Part shown: one piece after another, positions 13,661-19,699 of the stretch
Layout: every line of letters begins with the position of its first letter
Position numbering within the stretch: the stretch's first letter is position 1
Source: an uncultured Ruminococcus sp.
GTDB lineage: Bacteria; Bacillota; Clostridia; Oscillospirales; Ruminococcaceae
Length of the DNA stretch: 19,699 bases
Direction: 5' to 3'
NCBI GenBank assembly: GCA_900541495.1
Contig: UQKC01000045.1
Location: 1-19,699, forward strand
Made by a program: the position numbers and the translations under genes
The notes under the pieces: model-generated
Told to the model about the DNA's origin: nothing
Databases searched by the model: none
Seen by the model: the letters and a program-made list of their open reading frames with translations, nothing else

Positions 13661-14830
13661 ATGGCAAAAAGCAAGAAAAGCGGCAGCAAAACCTACACTC
13701 CGACTCCGCAGAAAAAGAAAAAAAGCCTCACCTTTAAAATTATTATGGTGATACTCGCGGTCGCACTTGCGGCAGGCATTATCATAATGCCTATCGAATC
13801 ATCGCTCAGAGCCTATGCCGAAGAAGCCGAGGGCGGATCCGTCACGGTCGATTCCTTTGAAACGGGAAAGCTTGCCGACGCTATCTCCGAATCCGCAAAC
13901 GGCACGGACTACAATTTCATCACGAAAATATGCGTTATGAGCGGAACGCTTGACGCTTCCGACTGGAGCGCGCTCAACGTTATCCCGAACATTGAATACA
14001 TCGAACTTGCCAAGACCGATACGGAAGACGGCATTATCCCCGATAACGCTCTCCCCTACCGCAATCAACTCCGCTTTATCAGTCTTCCAAAGAATACGGT
14101 TGAAATCGGCGACAGCGCTTTCAACAGCAATCGAAAGCTTGAAAAAATTTCAATACCGAACACTGTTGCAAAGGTCGGCAGCAATGCTTTTGAAGCCTGC
14201 GAAGCACTCACGGAAATGCCAAATTCGGTTGGGATAACCTCATTCGGCGAGGGTGCTTTCAAGGACTGCAAAAGCTTTGAGAGCTTCACAGTTTCGCCCG
14301 AGGTAACGGAAATTCCCGCAAATGCTTTCGGCAAGTGCGGCTTCTCCGAAATTATCATCGGACCGTCTGTAACATCGGTCGGCGACGGTGCTTTTGCAGA
14401 CTGCAATAACCTCACCGATATTTATGTTTATGCCGAAGAAGCGCCGTCCGTAAACGCTTCGAGCGCATTTATGAACGTCGGCGGAACTGTTCACGTTTAC
14501 CCCGACAGTTCAGAAAGCTACGCTGCTTGGGAATACAATAACCTCAAAGTTGCAGGCGACCTTGACGGCGAATACCCCGTTGAAGCTCCCGAGCCTGCCG
14601 AAGTAACAGAAGCCGCTGAAGCTGAGGATTCATCGGAAACCATAGCAGCAGTGACCGAAGAAACTTCTTCCGAAACAGAACAGACCGAGCAGACCGAAGC
14701 TGCTGAAACCACAGAAACTTCTGCACAGCAGAGCGGTTTAAGCGTTGGCGTTGTTATCGTCATCGTTGCAATGGCTGTTGTGATCGCAGTCCTCGCGACT
14801 ATACTTGTTATGAAGTCAAAAAAATCATAA
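13661..14830 (+). CDS. BspA-like leucine-rich-repeat protein with two membrane anchors
   Basis: This 389-residue protein has a lysine-rich N-terminal tail (1-23), a membrane helix (24-44), and an extracytoplasmic region with about five BspA/LRR_5-type repeats (about 130-275). Repeat cores read LRFISLPKNTVEIGDSAF, LEKISIPNTVAKVGSNAF and VTSVGDGAFADCNNLTDIYV. A Glu/Thr/Ser-rich linker (about 305-357) follows, then a second membrane helix (359-383) and a short KSKKS tail. There is no LPXTG motif, so it is held by membrane helices rather than sortase. BspA-type repeats usually mediate protein or surface contacts; the partner here is unknown. AAAGGA (13645-13650) supports the start. It follows the DUF1444-like gene by 20 bp and is upstream of the MoxR trio, separated by two palindromes. 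Confidence 0.82.
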   Translation: MAKSKKSGSKTYTPTPQKKKKSLTFKIIMVILAVALAAGIIIMPIESSLRAYAEEAEGGSVTVDSFETGKLADAISESANGTDYNFITKICVMSGTLDASDWSALNVIPNIEYIELAKTDTEDGIIPDNALPYRNQLRFISLPKNTVEIGDSAFNSNRKLEKISIPNTVAKVGSNAFEACEALTEMPNSVGITSFGEGAFKDCKSFESFTVSPEVTEIPANAFGKCGFSEIIIGPSVTSVGDGAFADCNNLTDIYVYAEEAPSVNASSAFMNVGGTVHVYPDSSESYAAWEYNNLKVAGDLDGEYPVEAPEPAEVTEAAEAEDSSETIAAVTEETSSETEQTEQTEAAETTETSAQQSGLSVGVVIVIVAMAVVIAVLATILVMKSKKS

Positions 14831-14837
14831 GAAATCA

Positions 14838-14953
14838 TACTAAACACCATTTAAAATTTGGAAAAAATCAAGCCGACAATCTCGTATCTGTTAAAAACAG
14901 ATTTTTATTGGATTTCGGCGCAGATTTTTTCTGTATTTTATTGGTGTTTAGTA
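14838..14953. mobile_element. Palindromic element E3 (116 bp), E2-like ends
   Basis: TACTAAACACCA (14838-14849) is exactly complementary to 14942-14953, and the pairing continues imperfectly for about 44 bp per arm. Like E2, the ends begin TACTAA, and the right end is followed by TTA (14954-14956); the left flank is TCA. The motif AAGCCGACA occurs in the left arm of both E2 and E3. The centre is a terminator hairpin. There is no protein gene. It lies 7 bp after the leucine-rich-repeat gene. Confidence 0.55.
14886..14909 (+). terminator. Terminator in the centre of E3
   Basis: ATCTGTT-AAA-AACAGAT (14886-14902) is followed by TTTTATT. It probably ends the DUF1444-like and leucine-rich-repeat transcript. 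Confidence 0.6.
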
Positions 14954-14959
14954 TTAATA

Positions 14960-15020
14960 TCCGTCAATAAATTATTACATAATAATACTATTATAATAAT
15001 TTAGCTGACGGAATTTTTAT
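14960..15020 (+). terminator. Second AT-rich hairpin with T-run before moxR
   Basis: TCCGTCA (14960-14966) pairs with TGACGGA (15006-15012), and TAAATTATTA (14968-14977) pairs with TAATAATTTA (14994-15003). A run of five T follows (15014-15018). It could be a tandem terminator or an attenuator for moxR. A TATAAT at 14992-14997 lies inside it, but no good -35 precedes it, so the moxR promoter remains unplaced. Confidence 0.5.
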
Positions 15021-15040
15021 AAAAAAGCATGGAGAAAATT

Positions 15041-15970
15041 ATGGATAAAAGAATTTCCGCACTTATTGAAAACATTGAAAAGGTCATCGTCGGAAAGCAC
15101 GATGTTATCATGAATGCCGTAACTGCGCTCATTATGGAGGGTCATGTTCTTATCGAGGACGTACCAGGAGTCGGAAAGACACAGCTTGCGGCAGCACTTT
15201 CGCGCTCTGTCGGCGGCAGCTTCAACCGTATCCAGCTCACGCCTGACATTATGCCGTCCGATATCACGGGCTTTTCGATGATAAACAGAACTACGGGCGA
15301 GTTTGAATACAAAAAGGGCGCGGCTTTCTGCAACTTTCTGCTTGCGGACGAGATAAACCGTGCTTCACCAAAGGCTCAATCGGCTCTGCTCGAGGTTATG
15401 GAGGAACGCCAGATAAGCGTTGACGGTCAGACGCACACGCTAATGCGCCCGTTTATGGTTCTCGCGACGCAGAACCCCGTTGAGACCTACGGCACATATC
15501 ATCTTCCCGAGGCACAAATGGACCGTTTTGCGATGCGCATAAGCATGGGTTATCCGACCTTAGCCGAGGAGAGCGCTATCCTCGAACGAAACGAATTTGA
15601 GAACCCCGTTTCAAAGCTTTCCGCCGTTATCACAACGGACGATGTTGCCGCTTTGCAGGACGAAGCGAAGAAAGTCCGTGCGGCTGAAAATGTCAAGAAC
15701 TACATTGTTTCCATTGCCGAAGCAACGCGAAATGATGAAAATATCAAGCTCGGCGTAAGTCCGAGAGGAAGCATCGCACTTTTCAAGGCTGCAAAGGCAA
15801 GAGCTTTCATCGACGGCAGGGATTTCATCACGCCCGATGATGTAAAGAACTGCGCCGCTATCGTGCTTGCGCACAGAATAATGCTCTCGCCAAAGGGAAA
15901 AGCTTCGCTCGGTTCTGCCGAAGCCGTTATCGATGCCGCAGTTTCGCGAGTTGCCGTTCCGACCGAATAA
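15041..15970 (+). CDS. MoxR-family AAA+ ATPase
   Basis: This 309-residue cytoplasmic AAA+ ATPase of the MoxR type is a chaperone-like ATPase thought to help mature or regulate partner proteins. The start at 15041 is chosen because GGAG (15031-15034) is 6 bp before it; an ATG at 15029 lacks such a site. Walker A is EDVPGVGKTQLA (39-50), the MoxR-specific LTPDIMPSDITGFSM is at 66-80, Walker B is NFLLADEINRASPKAQSALL (98-117), sensor 1 is LATQNP (141-146), and MDRF (160-163) carries a likely arginine finger. It is the first gene of the conserved trio with DUF58 (12 bp downstream) and a membrane transglutaminase. Such trios act at the cell envelope, but the substrate is unknown. Confidence 0.92.
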   Translation: MDKRISALIENIEKVIVGKHDVIMNAVTALIMEGHVLIEDVPGVGKTQLAAALSRSVGGSFNRIQLTPDIMPSDITGFSMINRTTGEFEYKKGAAFCNFLLADEINRASPKAQSALLEVMEERQISVDGQTHTLMRPFMVLATQNPVETYGTYHLPEAQMDRFAMRISMGYPTLAEESAILERNEFENPVSKLSAVITTDDVAALQDEAKKVRAAENVKNYIVSIAEATRNDENIKLGVSPRGSIALFKAAKARAFIDGRDFITPDDVKNCAAIVLAHRIMLSPKGKASLGSAEAVIDAAVSRVAVPTE

Positions 15971-15982
15971 GAGGGACAGGCT

Positions 15983-17185
15983 ATGAAAAAAACGCGTCCC
16001 CCCAAAAAACATAGCCGAGCAGCGGCGCTCATCGTTCGGTGCTTGGGATACATTATCGCGCTCGGACTTTCCCTCGTTTTCGCACTTTATATGTCTGCGC
16101 CGACGGGTTGGACATTCTTCTACATCCTTGCGGCTGCGCTCGTGTTTTCGCTCATCGTTCAGCTTATGACCTTTATCTCGTATAAAAAAGGTCTTATCCG
16201 CGCCGAAATGTCGTTCGGCAGCACTCTTGTTTACAAAAACGAAGAATTGAAGCTTCACATCAAGCTCACGAATGACAGCTTTTTGCCCATTTCAAATATA
16301 AAAATAAGCCTCGCCGAAACGGACGGCGCAGTTTACGATTCGTCCGAATTTTCCGCCGCCGTCAGCGCAAAGGGCAGCACAAGCTTTGATGCTGTGATAA
16401 AGCCGACAATGTGGGGCGCGCTTCATATCGGCGAAGCGAAGATCACCGTTTCCGACTTTATGAACATTGTAAGCTTCGGCGTAAAACCGCTTCAGAACAA
16501 CGAAAAAGTCTATGTTTTCCCCGATATTCCCGAGATCTCGCCCGATTGTCCGTTTATCCGCTCCGCTGCGGACGCGATGCGCTTTTCGGACGAAAGCGAG
16601 GACACCAAGGAAAACGACAGCTACAGTATGTTCGGCGGAATGCCGGGCTTCACCCACCGTGAATATGCTGAGGGCGACCCGATAAAGCGCATAAACTGGA
16701 AGCTTTCCTCAAAAAAGGACGCTTACTTCGTCCGTCTTGATGATGAGATAGAAGCTATGCAGCAGACTATCGTTATCGACAGCGGCGGAACTGACCGCAG
16801 GCTTTGCGAACGCTCGGTCGAGGGTTCACTCGGCGTTTGCTCTGCTCTTTTGAAGCTTGGTTTTGAAAGCTCCGTGTGGTTTCGGACGGAAAACGGCTTT
16901 GAGCCGCACGAGGTCAACGATGAATCGGGACTTTCCGAGCTTCGGACGGCGCTTGCACGGTATGAATTTTTCTCACCCGAAAAAACACCCCGACTTCCCG
17001 TAAAAGAGCTTTGCGATGCTGAAAAAATAGGCGCAGCGATGCTTTTCACGCCCTGTGCAGATGCCTTGCTCAAAGCTGAAATGGACTCCGCCGAAAATTA
17101 CGGTCTGAAATTCACTGCGATAGCTCACGATATCCCAACCGAAATAAACGGTGCTGAATTTATCGCAGACGACTTTATCGAATAA
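15983..17185 (+). CDS. DUF58 domain membrane protein
   Basis: This 400-residue protein has a basic N-terminus, two membrane helices (about 17-37 and 42-64) and a large domain after them. An immunoglobulin-like or beta segment (about 75-175) is followed by the DUF58 signature REYAEGDPIKRINWKLSSKK (226-245) and AYFVRLDDE. DUF58 has a von Willebrand A-like fold and is the usual partner of MoxR ATPases and membrane transglutaminases. GAGGG (15971-15975) lies 7 bp before the ATG. The gene order and short spacing indicate one operon with the flanking genes. The biochemical role of the family is not established. Confidence 0.9.
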   Translation: MKKTRPPKKHSRAAALIVRCLGYIIALGLSLVFALYMSAPTGWTFFYILAAALVFSLIVQLMTFISYKKGLIRAEMSFGSTLVYKNEELKLHIKLTNDSFLPISNIKISLAETDGAVYDSSEFSAAVSAKGSTSFDAVIKPTMWGALHIGEAKITVSDFMNIVSFGVKPLQNNEKVYVFPDIPEISPDCPFIRSAADAMRFSDESEDTKENDSYSMFGGMPGFTHREYAEGDPIKRINWKLSSKKDAYFVRLDDEIEAMQQTIVIDSGGTDRRLCERSVEGSLGVCSALLKLGFESSVWFRTENGFEPHEVNDESGLSELRTALARYEFFSPEKTPRLPVKELCDAEKIGAAMLFTPCADALLKAEMDSAENYGLKFTAIAHDIPTEINGAEFIADDFIE

Positions 17186-17212
17186 ACTTTTTAAAAGAAA
17201 GGAGCGGCAGAT

Positions 17213-19477
17213 TTGGAAGATATAAAATTTTTCTCACGGGAAAATGCGGCAAAAAAGGTTCTGCCGTTCATCTTTGTGCAGATAATTTGCTCTGCACTCG
17301 CCTATCTTTACCTTAAAACGTATGTCAACATATACTGTCTGCTCTCTGCGGGACTTACGCTCGTTTTCTTTGCGACACTCGACTTTATCTCAAAGCATAA
17401 AAAGCTCGGATTTTTCGTTTATGCAGGGATAATGGCTGTTATCTTCGCCGCGATAGATTTTGTTATGGCGTTCGCGCCGAGCAGGATAGAATTCATCGAA
17501 TGGTTTATGACGGGTGCTGCGACTATCGAAACGAACGCCGCGTATATGCTCTCGCTGATGCTGTTCTTCACGTTTTTCATCAGCTCGGCGGTGTATTATT
17601 TCACGCACCTTATCTACCGAGTTTCGATACTGACGCTGCTTGCGATGATACCGTGCGCGGTTTTCATCAAGGCTTCTCAGCCGGTGCCGACATTTTATGC
17701 CGCCGCACTCGCCGCAGTCGATGTGATGCTTTATCTTTACCACTACAAGACCTCGGGCAAAGCTATACCGAGCCACGGAAAAGCCGCCGCTCTGACAGGT
17801 TATGTTGATTTCGCCGTTGCCGCGCTTCTCGTTGCGCTTCTTATCCCGAAGCCGCAGGAAACGCCTTACTACGAAAAATTTGAGCAGTTCAGCTCCTACT
17901 TTTCATTCAGCGGAAGCTACGGCAGTATCGACGGCAGCTACACCGAACACTCGGGCAATGCCGACCTTTACAATCAGATGGAAAAGCGCGATCTTTTCGT
18001 TGTCAATGTTGACACGCCCGAATACTACAAAGTCCAAGTCTACGACAGCTACGACAGTGAGAACCGCTGGTGGTTCTCGAAAACCTCCGCTCCGAGCAGA
18101 ATGAGCCGCTTTGGCTGGCAGAAACAAGCCGAAAAGCGCAGCTTGAACAAGCTCGCAAAGGCTTACCTTGAATACCTCGGCCAAGGCGGTCAGCTTCTTC
18201 CCGAAAGCTTCGACAGAGCCGCTATAGAGCGTTTTGCCGCTGCGAACGAAACCGTTCACACGGCTTATGTAAAGCCTATCGATTACCCGTCCGTCTACCT
18301 GCTTGCGCCCGAGCGTACTATCGCGGCTTCTCTCTACGGACGAAGTGATCTTAAATCGACAAGGCGCACTGACCTCGGCGAGATAATGACCGATATGACA
18401 GTGAACTATTCGTTCCTGCGCCCGAATGAGGAATACTCCGTCGATTTTTACAGCAAGGATGAAGCTTATTCGAGCGGCTATATCGAATCGGGATTTTGCG
18501 ATATGAGCAACGAGGATTTCTACTCGCTTCTCTACGATATGGCGTATAATTATGACCTCGGCACGGAAAATTACGATACCGTCTATGCTTTTCTGCACGA
18601 ATACAACGATGAATTTTTCGATATGCCGACAAGTTTTGACGGCTTTGAACAGTATGATATTTCCGAGGAAATGCGCAGCCTTGCCGCAAGCATAACCGAG
18701 GGTCTGACCTACGACTACGAAAAAGCCGAGGCTATCGAGTCATTCTTTAACGATGGCAGCTTCTCCTATGACCTCGGCTACAGAGCACCGACCGATGAAG
18801 ACACACCGGAGTTTTTCGTAAACGAAAGCAAAAGAGGCACTTGCTCCGATTTTGCGACTGCATTCTGTCTTCTTGCCAAAGCCGCAGGCTTGAACGTACA
18901 CTATGTTGAGGGCTTCAACAGCGGCGAAATTCAAACCGCAGGCGTCTACAGCATCACAACAGAAAATGCCCATGCTTACCCCGAAGTCTACATCGCAGGC
19001 GCAGGCTGGACGATATACGAACCGACCGTTTCGGGAAACAGCACAGGCTCAGGCGCAGGCGGCAATAACGAAAACGGCGAAACGGACTACCTCACGGTAT
19101 TTGTCACAAGCGTGACCGTCGTTGTCATCGGAATTTTGCTCCTTGTACTCGTACTTCTTATGCCGACAATAAGCGAAAAGCTGTTCGTTCTCCGCGTAAA
19201 GCACTCGGACGGAAGCAAAGCAGTAATAATGCTTTACAACCGACTTTCGTCAAAGCTCTCCAAGCGCTTCAAAACGGAAACCAAAACGCTCACCCCGAAG
19301 CAGCTTTCGGAATTCATAGCCGAAAAGACGAACAGAAATGCGGAAGAAATTATCACACCTTTTGAACAAGCCTGCTACGGAGAGCAAAGCATCACAAAAG
19401 AAGCCGCAGCTAAGGCATTGGAAGAATACAATTTGATAGTGAAAAATATTAAGCGGAAAAACAAATCTAAGGCGTGA
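17213..19477 (+). CDS. Multi-pass membrane transglutaminase-like protein
   Basis: This 754-residue protein starts at TTG 17213, supported by AAAGGAG (17198-17204). About six membrane helices occupy residues 14-210. A large external part follows, with a transglutaminase-like domain at about 500-606: Cys544 in RGTCSDFATAFCLLAKAAGL, His587 in NAHAYPEVYI, and Glu603 in GWTIYEPT, where the papain-like triad often has Asp (Glu occurs in many bacterial members). A Gly/Ser/Asn-rich hinge leads to a last helix (about 627-650) and a cytoplasmic tail with a DUF4129-like end (about 660-754). It is the third gene of the MoxR-DUF58 trio. It may act as a protease or cross-linker on envelope proteins; the substrate is unknown. 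Confidence 0.9.
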   Translation: MEDIKFFSRENAAKKVLPFIFVQIICSALAYLYLKTYVNIYCLLSAGLTLVFFATLDFISKHKKLGFFVYAGIMAVIFAAIDFVMAFAPSRIEFIEWFMTGAATIETNAAYMLSLMLFFTFFISSAVYYFTHLIYRVSILTLLAMIPCAVFIKASQPVPTFYAAALAAVDVMLYLYHYKTSGKAIPSHGKAAALTGYVDFAVAALLVALLIPKPQETPYYEKFEQFSSYFSFSGSYGSIDGSYTEHSGNADLYNQMEKRDLFVVNVDTPEYYKVQVYDSYDSENRWWFSKTSAPSRMSRFGWQKQAEKRSLNKLAKAYLEYLGQGGQLLPESFDRAAIERFAAANETVHTAYVKPIDYPSVYLLAPERTIAASLYGRSDLKSTRRTDLGEIMTDMTVNYSFLRPNEEYSVDFYSKDEAYSSGYIESGFCDMSNEDFYSLLYDMAYNYDLGTENYDTVYAFLHEYNDEFFDMPTSFDGFEQYDISEEMRSLAASITEGLTYDYEKAEAIESFFNDGSFSYDLGYRAPTDEDTPEFFVNESKRGTCSDFATAFCLLAKAAGLNVHYVEGFNSGEIQTAGVYSITTENAHAYPEVYIAGAGWTIYEPTVSGNSTGSGAGGNNENGETDYLTVFVTSVTVVVIGILLLVLVLLMPTISEKLFVLRVKHSDGSKAVIMLYNRLSSKLSKRFKTETKTLTPKQLSEFIAEKTNRNAEEIITPFEQACYGEQSITKEAAAKALEEYNLIVKNIKRKNKSKA

Positions 19478-19496
19478 TTTTTGATTCGCACTTCCG

Positions 19497-19567
19497 TAAT
19501 ATAAACAACACAAGACCTGTTTTCAAAGGGATCATCCCGATGAGAACAGGTCTGTTCGTTTATATTA
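19497..19567 (+). terminator. Large hairpin after the MoxR operon
   Basis: Three nested stems are visible: TAATATAAAC (19497-19506) with GTTTATATTA (19558-19567), AGACCTGTT (19513-19521) with AACAGGTCT (19545-19553), and GGGA-TCA-TCCC (19528-19538). It begins about 20 bp after the transglutaminase stop. The right arm is T-rich but lacks a clean run, so it may act as terminator in both directions. Confidence 0.65.
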
Positions 19568-19699
19568 TATCGTCTTTCAGCGCGGAACGGGCAACCCGTC
19601 CCCTACAGAAAATTTACCTAAAAATACAAGTTTGCTACGGGCGGATATAGGAAAAAGCTGATTAAAGCGAAGCGTTCGTTTTGCCATTTTGAGAAATGT
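19568..19699. other. Non-coding tail with a short GC hairpin
   Basis: ACGGG-CA-ACCCGT occurs at about 19588-19600 and is followed by CCCCTACAG. This phrasing resembles intergenic repeats I have seen in gut clostridia, but I cannot confirm it here. No gene is seen before the window ends. Confidence 0.3.

Noticed and set aside
15029..15040. ATG at 15029 as moxR start
   Set aside because: GGAG at 15031-15034 serves the ATG at 15041.
19019..19024. Glu603 in place of Asp in the transglutaminase triad as a sign of inactivity
   Set aside because: Glu at this position occurs in many bacterial members of the superfamily.
1..19699. CRISPR arrays, tRNA or rRNA genes, transposases, phage genes
   Set aside because: No regularly spaced repeats, cloverleaf sequences or matching proteins were seen on either strand.

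Overview
The window looks like chromosome from a Gram-positive, Ruminococcus-like clostridium (inference). Supporting signs are strong AGGAGG-type ribosome binding sites, two TTG starts, short sigma-A promoters, a two-gene SUF-type Fe-S system, a CBM35-GH26 lipoprotein, an LplB/YtcP-type sugar permease pair with a DUF624 protein, and many hairpin terminators. I see no rRNA, tRNA, CRISPR array, phage gene or transposase gene. Sixteen protein genes cover most of the window.

Left part (1-5260): a MarR-family regulator with its own promoter and terminator lies between two inverted copies of a short palindromic element (the left copy is cut by the window edge). Next comes thrH on the minus strand, ending exactly at that element. 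Divergent from thrH is a plus-strand unit of sufC, a short SufB/SufD-type scaffold gene and a CBM35-GH26 mannanase lipoprotein, closed by a strong terminator.

Middle (5261-9205): a non-coding stretch with nested inverted repeats, then a minus-strand operon of two CUT1 sugar ABC permeases and a DUF624 (YesL-like) membrane protein. It is transcribed away from a divergent AraC-family regulator. No substrate-binding protein or ATPase gene is present. The convergent mannanase and the regulator suggest uptake of plant oligosaccharides, possibly from mannan (inference).

Right part (9206-19567): araC-type regulator, nth and recQ are closely packed. A terminator overlapping a promoter separates them from a DUF1444/DUF5688-like gene and a BspA-like leucine-rich-repeat membrane protein. 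After two stacked palindromes comes the classic trio of MoxR ATPase, DUF58 protein and membrane transglutaminase, ended by a large hairpin.

The most interesting signal is not a gene. The palindromic elements at 792-952 and 6340-6497 have unrelated arms but share one internal architecture with identical spacing: CAAGG, 7 nt, CCGCAG, a variable hairpin, CAAGG, 7 nt, ACGC. The stem bases change in a compensating way while the loop bases stay the same. Both elements are flanked by TTA, and in both the right-hand TTA is the stop codon of the neighbouring gene. This looks like a small mobile or structured-RNA family that lacks its own protein gene.
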